This document shows positions 7,449-14,092 of a stretch of DNA of 37,061 nt, piece by piece. How positions within the stretch are numbered: the stretch's first letter is position 1; each line of letters begins with the position of its first letter. Source of the stretch: a candidate division WWE3 bacterium RIFCSPLOWO2_01_FULL_39_13 (GTDB taxonomy: Bacteria > Patescibacteriota > WWE3 > 2-01-FULL-39-13); assembly GCA_001772665.1 (NCBI GenBank), contig MEVH01000015.1:13223-50283 (forward strand), in the 5' to 3' direction. Position numbers and translations under genes: made by a program. The notes beneath the pieces were generated by a model. It searched no databases and was not told where the DNA came from. It saw nothing but the letters and a program-made list of their open reading frames with translations.

Positions 7449-8264
7449 TTAATCTATGCACTTTATAAAGTAACATGTTTTTTCTTTATGCATTTTGTTT
7501 CTTTTAGTGTATTTCGAGATAAAATCCGAGGATTCGATAGAAAACTCTGAGTTTTTTATTTCTTTGACAAACCTGGTGTCTTTCATTGCTGGAATGAAAC
7601 CGTCGGTATAAAGGCATATTAGATCATTAGATTTAAGAGACTCTTCTCCGCACTGGACGAATTTATCAAATCCCTCTCTTCCATCAATTGCTCCATAGCC
7701 TAATGTTTGACCATCTATTTCAAAAGAATTATTTCGGTAATCTTTTCTCCATGCCTTTCTTTCCTCGGGTTTTGTCCAATCATAATGAGCTTTGTAATAT
7801 TCAGCAGAAATATTCACATAAGACTTCAAAGTTGGATGATCGACTAAATCGTCAGAAAAAATTGAAAAGAAACTATCATCCAATACATAATAAATAAGTT
7901 TATCCTTTTTTATAATTATAAGTGCAAATACAACTGCTCCAATTGTAAAAGCATTATTTTCTCGGTTTTTATATAGCTCTGAAGACCTGTTAAATTTCAT
8001 CACTTTCTGATTGATAATCTTCACAGCTCTTTTTATATCAGAAAGCTCCTTTTCTGTATTTTTTAATTCTGAAATAAATGTGCTGCAAATGATTTTGGCG
8101 ACTTCAGCTGAATCAGACGGGCTTGGATAAAGCCCGTCCTGCAGATCATGCGTTATACCATCTGCAACAACAAAAATATTTTCATGATTAGCATAAAAAT
8201 CCTCTTGAGGAAGATAAGGCTTTTCTAAATTGTTTTCGTGGTAAACAAAAAACTTAAGCTTCAT
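7449..8264 (-). CDS. PPM/PP2C-like serine/threonine phosphatase
   Basis: 271 residues from the ATG at 8264, chosen because an extended -10 (TGA-TATAAT) ends 7 bases upstream; a longer frame to 8411 would overlap the preceding gene and has a non-coding look. Motifs: an N-terminal QEDFY, ADGITHD (the metal-binding DGxx of PPM phosphatases), SD near the second conserved region, a central SFEIDGQTLGYGAIDG and a late LYTDGF with its metal-binding Asp. It probably dephosphorylates phospho-Ser/Thr proteins in the cytoplasm. No kinase is present in the window, so the substrate is unknown. Confidence 0.7.
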   Translation of the reverse strand: MKLKFFVYHENNLEKPYLPQEDFYANHENIFVVADGITHDLQDGLYPSPSDSAEVAKIICSTFISELKNTEKELSDIKRAVKIINQKVMKFNRSSELYKNRENNAFTIGAVVFALIIIKKDKLIYYVLDDSFFSIFSDDLVDHPTLKSYVNISAEYYKAHYDWTKPEERKAWRKDYRNNSFEIDGQTLGYGAIDGREGFDKFVQCGEESLKSNDLICLYTDGFIPAMKDTRFVKEIKNSEFSIESSDFISKYTKRNKMHKEKTCYFIKCID

Positions 8265-8271
8265 AGGCGGA

Positions 8272-8280
8272 ATTATATCA
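8272..8280 (-). promoter_or_regulatory. Extended -10 promoter of the PPM phosphatase gene
   Basis: TGA-TATAAT on the minus strand (box 8272-8277), 7 bases from the ATG; implies a leaderless message. Confidence 0.6.
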
Positions 8281-8337
8281 GCAATCATCCGGTAGCATGT
8301 TCTGAGCCTGCTAAAATCGGGGGCTGATATGGTACAG

Positions 8338-9243
8338 CTAGTCAGGTGCTTCCCTTTTTCTCCACCGGAAGTATCCTGCAGCTTCCGGCATCGATACCGC
8401 TGTAGCGACAATCAAGCCTCCAACTATCTCATTTACCGTTAACCGCTGATTCAAAAAAATCCATCCAAAAGCTGATGCAAAGAGTATTTCGCTCGATAAT
8501 ACTATTGTCCCCAAGTTTAGATCAAAATATTGGAATCCGATAACCAGCAGATAATTAAAGAGAACCAAAAGTCCTCCAGAAATAATAGCTGCTGAAATAG
8601 ATGGGAAAGTCAATTTATCTGCAAAGAAAAGCGACTGCTTAAAGTACATTGCAAAGGCTCCAGATATTACAATTCCTCCAGCCATTGGCACCGCCGCAAT
8701 TATTATCCGATCCATCCTTTCCGCTAAATGTTTTCTAAAACCATTAGAAACTACATCTAACAGTCCAGCCAATAAACCAAGCAGCACACCCCAGTTCAGC
8801 AAGTTACCTGAGAATGGGTTTGAGAACATTATTAGTCCAATAATTGCCAGCATAAGAGAAATGAACTTAAGTTTTGTAAGCTTTTCATTAAATACAAAGG
8901 CACCTATTATCAAACTTGCAGTGAACGCAGCCATATAAAAAGAAAATGTTGCCAAGGCTATCTTTGTAAAGAGAATGGAAAGTGTATAAAAAATTATTCC
9001 AAAAGGGAAAACTACACCAAGGAGTAATGTGTCTTTCGAAAACAGTACTTCTCTCTTTATGGCTGTCTTCTTAAAAAGAAGTACAGCTACCACAAATAGT
9101 GACGCAAGTAAATATCTGAAGAAAATCTGCTGAAAAGAGCCGAGATCTTCGTTTATGATAGTAATCCAGACCCCAAAAGATCCGTAACCGATAGCGCTTA
9201 GCAGTATTGCAACGAAACCTCTGTTTCTTGTTGAAACATTCAC
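8338..9243 (-). CDS. EamA/DMT-family transporter
   Basis: 301 residues with ten predicted membrane helices in two homologous halves (EamA repeats, about 10-140 and 150-290). The second half ends with a typical SSEILFASAFGWIFLNQ segment followed by an ExxGGLIV helix. Drug/metabolite transporters of this type move small metabolites or amino acids across the cytoplasmic membrane; the substrate cannot be told. The GTG start at 9243 is fixed by an extended -10 ending 6 bases upstream. It lies just beyond the 3' end of the leftward tRNA operon. Confidence 0.85.
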   Translation of the reverse strand: MNVSTRNRGFVAILLSAIGYGSFGVWITIINEDLGSFQQIFFRYLLASLFVVAVLLFKKTAIKREVLFSKDTLLLGVVFPFGIIFYTLSILFTKIALATFSFYMAAFTASLIIGAFVFNEKLTKLKFISLMLAIIGLIMFSNPFSGNLLNWGVLLGLLAGLLDVVSNGFRKHLAERMDRIIIAAVPMAGGIVISGAFAMYFKQSLFFADKLTFPSISAAIISGGLLVLFNYLLVIGFQYFDLNLGTIVLSSEILFASAFGWIFLNQRLTVNEIVGGLIVATAVSMPEAAGYFRWRKREAPD

Positions 9244-9249
9244 CCTCAG

Positions 9250-9258
9250 ATTATATCA
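9250..9258 (-). promoter_or_regulatory. Extended -10 promoter of the EamA transporter gene
   Basis: TGA-TATAAT (box 9250-9255, minus strand), 6 bases before the GTG. A CTGAGG between box and start is too close to be a normal ribosome site. Confidence 0.55.
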
Positions 9259-9282
9259 GCAGCCGGTACCAATAACTGAAAG

Positions 9283-9344
9283 TGGTGGTGAGGGTGAGAA
9301 TCGGTCGCCACAGGCGACTTTCAGACCGGTGCCATGACTCACCA
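9283..9344 (-). pseudogene. tRNA-Phe-derived mini-element with inserted hairpin
   Basis: This 62-base stretch matches tRNA-Phe at both ends (acceptor strands, T-loop CGATTCTCACC, and CCGGTCTGAAA up to the anticodon loop). The 3' anticodon strand, variable loop and 5' T strand are replaced by GTCGCC-TGT-GGCGAC (RNA sense), and most of the D arm is missing. Its ends still pair (TGGTGAG/CTCACCA). It lies 26 bases downstream of tRNA-Phe. It cannot make a normal tRNA. Confidence 0.75.
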
Positions 9345-9370
9345 ATTAACTTATCCTCTACACCTTCTTC

Positions 9371-9446
9371 TGGTGGTGAGGGTGAGAATCGAACTCACAT
9401 AGCCGGTTTTTCAGACCGGTGCCGTGACCAACTTGGCTACCTCACC
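9371..9446 (-). tRNA. tRNA-Phe (GAA)
   Basis: 76 bases on the minus strand: acceptor GGTGAGG paired with CCTCACC, D stem GCC/GGC, anticodon stem CCGGT/ACCGG with loop CTGAAAA (anticodon GAA), T arm TGAG-TTCGATT-CTCA, and encoded 3' ACCA. All helices are intact. It is in the leftward cluster with tRNA-Cys. Confidence 0.95.
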
Positions 9447-9472
9447 AAAATTTCAAACACATTATTTTATCA

Positions 9473-9532
9473 TGGAGGCCCGTATCGGAATCGGTCGCCA
9501 CAGGCGACTTGCAGACTCATGCCTTACCTCCA
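9473..9532 (-). pseudogene. tRNA-Cys-derived mini-element, copy A
   Basis: 60 bases. It matches the tRNA-Cys 3' end (from the T-loop CGATTCC to CCTCCA) and the stretch up to the anticodon loop (AAGGCATGAGTCTGCA). The hairpin GTCGCC-TGT-GGCGAC replaces the segment between, and the 5' acceptor strand is replaced by TGGAGG, which pairs with the CCTCCA tail. Identical to copy B except in the 3-base hairpin loop. A 26-base spacer follows on each side. Confidence 0.75.
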
Positions 9533-9558
9533 TCCATTATCTTATCCATCGCTATATC

Positions 9559-9618
9559 TGGAGGCCCGTATCGGAATCGGTCGCCGTAGGCGACTTGCAG
9601 ACTCATGCCTTACCTCCA
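9559..9618 (-). pseudogene. tRNA-Cys-derived mini-element, copy B
   Basis: Same structure as copy A, with hairpin GTCGCC-TAC-GGCGAC in RNA sense. Adjacent, through the 26-base spacer 9619-9644, to the intact tRNA-Cys gene. The compensated stem and freely varying loop suggest that the hairpin itself is what is maintained or copied. Confidence 0.75.
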
Positions 9619-9644
9619 TCCATTATCTTATCCATCGCTATATC

Positions 9645-9718
9645 TGGAGGCCCGTATCGGAATCGAACCGATGGTGAGAGTTTTGCAGACTCATGCCTTG
9701 CCACTTGGCGAACGGGCC
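9645..9718 (-). tRNA. tRNA-Cys (GCA)
   Basis: 74 bases on the minus strand: acceptor GGCCCGT/ACGGGCC, U73 discriminator (a known Cys identity base), encoded CCA, D arm GCC/GGC, anticodon loop CTGCAAA (GCA), T arm ATCGG-TTCGATT-CCGAT. Its 5' end is only 3 bases from the stop codon of the GIY-YIG gene, so processing of the tRNA must cut the shared transcript there. Confidence 0.93.
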
Positions 9719-9721
9719 ACA

Positions 9722-9970
9722 CTATAAATTTAAATTATCTCCTAACTTCTTTTTAATTTGCTCCCTTCCTCGTCCACTCTTGATAAACTTTTCTCTTCTT
9801 TCAGCTTCAAACTTTTTTTTATAACATTCAAAATAAATCAACACAGGTTTCTGCCCACGAGTTGTTCTAACCTGACCGTTTAAATGCTCTAGCATCCTCC
9901 TGTCTAAATTATTCGTATATCCATAATAAAACCTGTTATTCTTTTGTCTAAGGACATAGACATAATACAT
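9722..9970 (-). CDS. Single-domain GIY-YIG endonuclease
   Basis: About 82 residues from ATG 9970 (GTG at 9976 is an alternative start two codons earlier). It is a stand-alone GIY-YIG nuclease of the UvrC-like COG2827 type: YYVYVLR (first Tyr motif), FYYGYTNNLDRRMLEH (second motif with the catalytic Arg), then a conserved FE...AERREKFIKSG with the metal-binding Glu. Cellular roles of this family are poorly known; relatives include homing nucleases. The gene is wedged between a tRNA-Cys-like sequence at its 5' end and tRNA-Cys three bases past its stop, all on one strand behind one promoter. Confidence 0.85.
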   Translation of the reverse strand: MYYVYVLRQKNNRFYYGYTNNLDRRMLEHLNGQVRTTRGQKPVLIYFECYKKKFEAERREKFIKSGRGREQIKKKLGDNLNL

Positions 9971-9975
9971 TTTCA

Positions 9976-10066
9976 CCGAGACCCGTATCGGAATCGGTCA
10001 CCGTAGGCGACTTGCAGACTCATGCCTTACCACCCTCCTACGGCGGGCATGCTTGGCGAACGAGCC
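9976..10066 (-). pseudogene. tRNA-Cys-like copy C with two hairpin insertions
   Basis: In RNA sense it starts GGCTCGTTCGCCAAG and ends with a strand that still pairs with it (GGCTCGT/ACGGGTC with G-U pairs) plus TCGG where TCCA is expected. An 18-base insertion in the D loop carries the hairpin CCCGCC-GTA-GGAGGG (one mismatch). The same anticodon-to-T-arm replacement as copies A and B is present (GTCGCC-TAC-GGTGAC, one G-T pair). It shares TAAGGC with A and B against CAAGGC in the intact gene, so A, B and C form one lineage. Confidence 0.7.
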
Positions 10067-10088
10067 AAAGAATCTTTCTTCAAAGGAA

Positions 10089-10097
10089 ATTATACCA
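10089..10097 (-). promoter_or_regulatory. Extended -10 promoter of the tRNA / GIY-YIG operon
   Basis: TGG-TATAAT on the minus strand (box 10089-10094), 22 bases before copy C, with a poor -35 (TGTCCA) at 17-base spacing. It is the only promoter seen ahead of the leftward cluster, which would then read copy C, GIY-YIG, tRNA-Cys, B, A, tRNA-Phe and the Phe element. Confidence 0.55.
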
Positions 10098-10151
10098 ATT
10101 AAAAGCTTTACTGGACACGCAAACCACGTCTTCGTCTATTCTTTGGGTCTA

Positions 10152-10160
10152 TGATATTAT
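10152..10160 (+). promoter_or_regulatory. Extended -10 promoter of the radical SAM gene
   Basis: TGA-TATTAT, ending 6 bases before the GTG at 10167; supports that start and a leaderless message. Confidence 0.55.
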
Positions 10161-10166
10161 CTTTCT

Positions 10167-11012
10167 GTGGATCTAAAAGAAATTGAGGCAAAATCCATTC
10201 TTGTTAAATCGAATCTTCCTGATACCGATTATGTAATAAATCCATACACTGGATGCAGTTTTGGATGCACTTATTGCTACGCCAGCTTTATGGGCAGGTT
10301 CAACGGAAAAACTTTTGATGACTGGGGGAAATATGTCTTTGCAAAAACCAATGCTCCTAAGCTTCTAGAAAGACAAATCAAAAGTATTAAAAACAAAGGC
10401 AAAGGAAAAACTGTTTTTCTAAGCTCAGTAACGGATCCTTATCAAGGGATAGAGGCTAAATATAAACTCACGCGACAATGTTTACAGACACTTTTCGAAC
10501 ATGACTTTCAAGGACTAGTTGCAATACTTACTAAATCAGATTTAGTTTTAAGGGATTTAAACATCCTCCAAAAGCTACACCATGTGGAGGCTGGATTAAC
10601 TATCACGTCAACTGACGACTCTATTTCAAGGTATTTTGAAAAATATGCTCCCGCAGTGTCTAGAAGACTGAAGGCTTTAGCCACACTTAACAAAGCTAAA
10701 ATTTCTACGTATGCATTTATCGGCCCTTTGCTCCCTCACTATATCAGCAAAGAAAAGGAACTGGACAAACTGCTAAAGGCGATTGCCGACACAGGCACAA
10801 AAGAAGTCTACGTAGAGCATATTAATTTGACCAGTTACATATTGGGAAGACTCAGAAAAGAAATGAAAAATGCCGATCCGAAAATTTTAGACACATTCTA
10901 TAAATCCAAAAACAAAAAATACCAAGAAGAACTGGACAAAATAGTAGAGGATTTGTGTAAGAAGCACAAACTTAAGATTCGTCTAGGGAAAACCATAAAA
11001 CATGGGCAATAG
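10167..11012 (+). CDS. Radical SAM protein of the spore-photolyase-like (COG1533) group
   Basis: 281 residues. The [4Fe-4S]-binding CxxxCxxC motif is C30-SFG-C34-TY-C37, directly after a conserved NPYTGC. A following SSVTDPYQGIE segment and the strand order fit a partial TIM barrel of the COG1533 family, usually called SPL family or Rv2578c-like. True spore photolyase is unlikely because the organism shows no sign of sporulation. The substrate is unknown; no partner gene lies beside it. GTG start fixed by promoter spacing. Confidence 0.8.
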   Translation: MDLKEIEAKSILVKSNLPDTDYVINPYTGCSFGCTYCYASFMGRFNGKTFDDWGKYVFAKTNAPKLLERQIKSIKNKGKGKTVFLSSVTDPYQGIEAKYKLTRQCLQTLFEHDFQGLVAILTKSDLVLRDLNILQKLHHVEAGLTITSTDDSISRYFEKYAPAVSRRLKALATLNKAKISTYAFIGPLLPHYISKEKELDKLLKAIADTGTKEVYVEHINLTSYILGRLRKEMKNADPKILDTFYKSKNKKYQEELDKIVEDLCKKHKLKIRLGKTIKHGQ

Positions 11013-11093
11013 AGATAGAATTAATCTAAGTAGAGATTTACTCCTTTCGACTCCTCTTCTTGTCATCCCAATCGCTCAACTGCCAACTACTTA

Positions 11094-11123
11094 TTGACAC
11101 TCTCTGGGTTGGTCTGCTATATT
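11094..11123 (+). promoter_or_regulatory. Sigma-70-type promoter of groES-groEL
   Basis: TTGACA (11094-11099), 18-base spacer, TATATT (11118-11123). The leader to groES is about 80 bases, unlike the leaderless genes around it. No CIRCE inverted repeat (TTAGCACTC-N9-GAGTGCTAA) is seen. Confidence 0.65.
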
Positions 11124-11209
11124 TTGACCCGATAGTATAAATATTAGTTATTATTTCGAGGATAATTGGCGCTTTCAAAAATCTGAAAACCCCAATTCCA
11201 AAAACAAAT

Positions 11210-11503
11210 ATGAAGATAAAACCTATATCAGATAAGGTCGTTCTTAAACTTTTAGATCCTAAAGAAAAAACCTCAGGAGGAATTTACCTCCCAGACGAAG
11301 CCCAAGAAGAAACACATTTAGCAGAAGTCATAGCAGTCGGCGAAGGAAGATTTTCTGAAAGCGGACAGCTCATAAAACCCGGCGTTAAAAAAGGCCAGAA
11401 AGTCCTTATCAAAGGCAAATGGGCCGGAGACAACGTAACCATAGACGGCGTCGAATACAAAATAGTCAGCGACACCGACATTTTAGCTGTAGTCGAAGAT
11501 TAG
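11210..11503 (+). CDS. groES: Co-chaperonin GroES
   Basis: 97 residues, the normal GroES length. It starts KPISDKVVLKLL, carries the mobile-loop region around EKTSGGIYLPDEAQEE, which contacts GroEL, and ends with the conserved YKIVSDTDILAVVE strand. GroES caps the GroEL ring during ATP-driven folding of cytoplasmic proteins. It is followed 78 bases later by groEL, presumably in one transcript from the TTGACA/TATATT promoter. Confidence 0.97.
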   Translation: MKIKPISDKVVLKLLDPKEKTSGGIYLPDEAQEETHLAEVIAVGEGRFSESGQLIKPGVKKGQKVLIKGKWAGDNVTIDGVEYKIVSDTDILAVVED

Positions 11504-11581
11504 TTGCTTAGTTTAAAAAATATCAATTAGTTCAAGAAGCTATAGTATTTTTCTCTAACTTCTTGGGATCACAAATAAAAT

Positions 11582-13213
11582 ATGCCAAAACAAATTATAT
11601 ACAAACAGGAAGCCCAGACAAAACTCAAAAAAGGAGTAGACGCAGTTGCAAACGCAGTCGGCGCAACCATGGGTCCGCTCGGTCGGAATGTCGGGTTGGA
11701 AAAAACATGGGGAGCTCCAACTGTAACCCACGATGGCGTAACCGTAGCAAAAGAAATTGAGCTTAAAGACAAATTCGAAAACATTGGGGCAAAGCTCGTT
11801 TTAGAAGCAGCCACCAAAACCAATGATGTTGCAGGCGATGGAACCACTACTGCTATACTTATCGCCCAGGCGCTTGTTGAATCAGGACTCAAAAATGTCG
11901 CAGCAGGAGCCAATCCAATGTTTGTCCGCCGTGGCCTTGAAAAAGCGGTCAAAGAAGTAACTGCAAAAATCAAAGAAATGGCAAAAGATATAAAAGTGGA
12001 TGAACGCACACAGGTAGCAACCAACTCAGCGCAGGATCCGCAGATCGGCAAAATAATCGCCGACGCCATGCAGAAAGTCGGCCCTGACGGCGTAATCACC
12101 ATAGAAGAAGGCCGAAGCCTTGAAATGGAGCTAGAAACCAAAGAAGGAATGAACTTCGACAATGGCTATTTATCGGCATACTTCGTAACTGATCCCGACA
12201 AGATGGTCGCAGAGATTGAAGATGCACATATTCTTATAACTGATAAAAAAATAAGCACCCTTCAGGATCTGGTTCCAATGCTCGAGAATCTCGTTAAGTT
12301 AACGCAGAATCTTGTAATAATTGCAGAGGATATCGAAGGCCAGGCTCTAGCCACTCTAGTAGTCAATAAACTGCGCGGATCTTTAAAGGTTCTTGCGGTA
12401 AAAGCTCCAGGATTCGGCGATAGAAGAAAATCAATGCTTGAAGATATAGCAGCGGTCACCGGCGGGCAACTCATAAGCGATGATGTCGGCAGAAAGCTGG
12501 ATTCTGTGACTATTGAAGATCTCGGCCGTGCAGATAAAGTCATTTCAACCAAAGACGACACAACTATCGTCGGTGGAAAGGGAAACAAAGAATTAATCAA
12601 AGCACGCGAAAATCAGATCAGAAAAGAAATGGATGAATCTACAAGCGACTACGATAAAGAGAAACTGCAAGAAAGACTTGCAAAACTTATAGGAGGAGTC
12701 GCAATAATAAGCGTAGGCGCAGCAACTGAAGCAGAGATGAAAGAGAAAAAGTACCGTGTAGAAGACGCTGTCAATGCCACTCAGGCCGCAGTGGCCGAAG
12801 GCATTGTCCCAGGAGGAGGAGTCGCATTTCTTAAAGCAAGAAGGGTTTTAAACAGCCTTAAGCTTGACAAAGAGGAACAAGTGGGAGTTGAAATCCTTCA
12901 CGAGGCGCTTGAAAAGCCTTTCAGAAAGCTTGCCGAAAATGCCGGTCTTGAGCCCGGAATGTACATAAAAGAGATAGAGGATAATCTTTCTAAAAATATA
13001 GGACTTAATGTAATGACTGGAGTACTTGAAAATATGCTCGAAGCCGGGATAATTGATCCCGCGAAAGTAACCAGAAGCGCGGTGGAAAATGCCGTCAGCG
13101 TTGCTATAAGCATTATTACAACTGATGCATTAATTGCAGATGAACCTCAACCAGAAAAACCCGAACCAGGAGCCGGAGGCGGAATGCCGGGTGGCATGGG
13201 CGGAATGATGTAA
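11582..13213 (+). CDS. groEL: Chaperonin GroEL
   Basis: 543 residues, full length. Visible are the ATP-binding GPLGRNV near residue 33, the GDGTTTA motif near 86-92, the apical domain, VEDAVNATQAAVAEGIVPGG near 400, and a Gly/Met-rich tail (GGMPGGMGGMM) that projects into the cavity. It forms the double heptamer that folds proteins with GroES. A TAAAAT directly before the ATG is too close to act as a promoter for this start, so expression probably comes from the groES promoter. A hairpin terminator follows. Confidence 0.98.
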   Translation: MPKQIIYKQEAQTKLKKGVDAVANAVGATMGPLGRNVGLEKTWGAPTVTHDGVTVAKEIELKDKFENIGAKLVLEAATKTNDVAGDGTTTAILIAQALVESGLKNVAAGANPMFVRRGLEKAVKEVTAKIKEMAKDIKVDERTQVATNSAQDPQIGKIIADAMQKVGPDGVITIEEGRSLEMELETKEGMNFDNGYLSAYFVTDPDKMVAEIEDAHILITDKKISTLQDLVPMLENLVKLTQNLVIIAEDIEGQALATLVVNKLRGSLKVLAVKAPGFGDRRKSMLEDIAAVTGGQLISDDVGRKLDSVTIEDLGRADKVISTKDDTTIVGGKGNKELIKARENQIRKEMDESTSDYDKEKLQERLAKLIGGVAIISVGAATEAEMKEKKYRVEDAVNATQAAVAEGIVPGGGVAFLKARRVLNSLKLDKEEQVGVEILHEALEKPFRKLAENAGLEPGMYIKEIEDNLSKNIGLNVMTGVLENMLEAGIIDPAKVTRSAVENAVSVAISIITTDALIADEPQPEKPEPGAGGGMPGGMGGMM

Positions 13214-13233
13214 AACTCAGATATCTAAAAACT

Positions 13234-13276
13234 CCCGGAGGTTGTCCGAAAAAGCCTCCGGGGTTGACTCTTTTTT
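13234..13276 (+). terminator. Rho-independent-like terminator after groEL
   Basis: Inverted repeat CCCGGAGG (13234-13241) / CCTCCGGG (13255-13262), then a run of six T at 13271-13276. The T run is 8 bases from the stem, so efficiency is uncertain. Confidence 0.7.
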
Positions 13277-13300
13277 CCAACACAAATAATCTATCTATTA

Positions 13301-13744
13301 TTATAATGATATCTTCTTTATTACTGCATCGGGCTCCATTCTGATTACCCCAATTTTGTCAAAATCCTTGTCATATGAAATCACTATCCACTCTCGGCTT
13401 GAAACATTATCTATAGAGGATATTAATGCATCAATATACTTTACAGATTTATCGTTATAGATCCTAAGCGCACCTTCATAGTTGTACTTGTCCACGATAT
13501 CAAGCCCGTGGAGATTATGTATACTTTGAAGCGAGTAAATTACATCTTCTTTTGAAAGCCTGTAAAACGACTTCAGTGTCCAGACTATTTCCGCTAAAAT
13601 AATCCCTGCAGTAACCGATTTAACCTTATTCATTTTAACAAGCTTCAAAAACCCTACACAGTCATTAAACATTCGTGCATCATCTTTTATTATTGTTCTC
13701 AGAAAAATATTAGAGTCAATAAAATAGGTTTTAGACTCTTTCAT
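13301..13744 (-). CDS. PIN-domain RNase toxin (VapC-like)
   Basis: 147 residues with the PIN acidic set: D10 in YFIDSNIF, E52 in LAEIVW, D105 in KYIDALI, and D125/D127 in SYDKDFDKI. Such toxins cleave tRNA or rRNA at specific sites. Its start overlaps the end of the AbrB-type antitoxin gene by 14 bases, the usual translational coupling of vapBC. All catalytic residues are present, so it should be active when free of antitoxin. Confidence 0.85.
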   Translation of the reverse strand: MKESKTYFIDSNIFLRTIIKDDARMFNDCVGFLKLVKMNKVKSVTAGIILAEIVWTLKSFYRLSKEDVIYSLQSIHNLHGLDIVDKYNYEGALRIYNDKSVKYIDALISSIDNVSSREWIVISYDKDFDKIGVIRMEPDAVIKKISL

Positions 13745-13964
13745 AGTTTTTCTCTAACGATTCTCTCGCCAAAAGGATGGATTTATTTCCTTTCGACTTG
13801 AACTTTCCCGCAATATCAAGGATGTCATGCGTAGGCACAACTTTTATATTCTTCCCAAAAGCCTCTATCTTTACTTTGTCATAAATCTTTATTCCAAGAT
13901 TGTCCCTTATCGTTTTTGGAAGTGTTATCTGTCCTTTTTGAGTAACCGTAGTCACATAAGTCAT
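13731..13964 (-). CDS. AbrB/SpoVT-type antitoxin (VapB-like)
   Basis: 77 residues. The N-terminal 45 form a swapped-hairpin AbrB domain (TVTQKGQITLPKTIRDNLGI, then VKIEAF); the tail binds the PIN toxin. It should bind its own promoter as a dimer and repress it. The start is set by an excellent promoter whose -10 ends 6 bases before the ATG. Confidence 0.85.
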   Translation of the reverse strand: MTYVTTVTQKGQITLPKTIRDNLGIKIYDKVKIEAFGKNIKVVPTHDILDIAGKFKSKGNKSILLARESLEKNYERV

Positions 13965-13970
13965 ACCAAC

Positions 13971-13999
13971 ACTATAAGTATTACTGCGACCCTTGTCAA
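13971..13999 (-). promoter_or_regulatory. Consensus promoter of the vapBC-like pair
   Basis: Minus strand TTGACA (13994-13999), spacer exactly 17 bases, TATAGT (13971-13976), then 6 bases to the ATG. The clearest promoter in the window and strong support for leaderless starts here. Confidence 0.8.
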
Positions 14000-14092
14000 T
14001 ACCGGCTAGCGCAACTGAACAACCTTGAAGCCACAGAGATGCCTAAGTTCTAGACTCACTTTGTGTTAAAATCTCAATATTAAGATTAAGAT

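Larger units (their letters stand above)
9473..9644. repeat. Two tandem 86-bp tRNA-derived units
   Basis: Units 9473-9558 and 9559-9644 differ only in the hairpin loop (ACA versus GTA on the plus strand). Each is a 60-base tRNA-Cys-derived element plus a 26-base spacer. The spacer begins TCCATTATCTTATCC, and the spacer beside tRNA-Phe (9345-9370) begins ATTAACTTATCC, so the two spacers are related. The intact tRNA-Cys begins exactly where a third unit would. Confidence 0.85.

Noticed and set aside
9473..9644. CRISPR array
   Set aside because: Only two units of 86 bp whose 26-base spacers are identical, and the repeats are clearly tRNA-derived; no cas genes in the window.
9282..9756. Rightward frames of 110-131 codons with repeated RIGIGRHRRL peptides
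   Set aside because: They read antisense through the tRNA genes and tRNA-derived units; the peptide repeats are the 86-bp tandem repeat.
11040..11210. CIRCE heat-shock operator upstream of groES
   Set aside because: Looked for TTAGCACTC/GAGTGCTAA; not present.
11569..12600. Long minus-strand frames opposite groEL, and similar frames opposite infB (33490-34470) and nusA
   Set aside because: Serine/threonine-rich antisense shadows of conserved genes, with no family resemblance.
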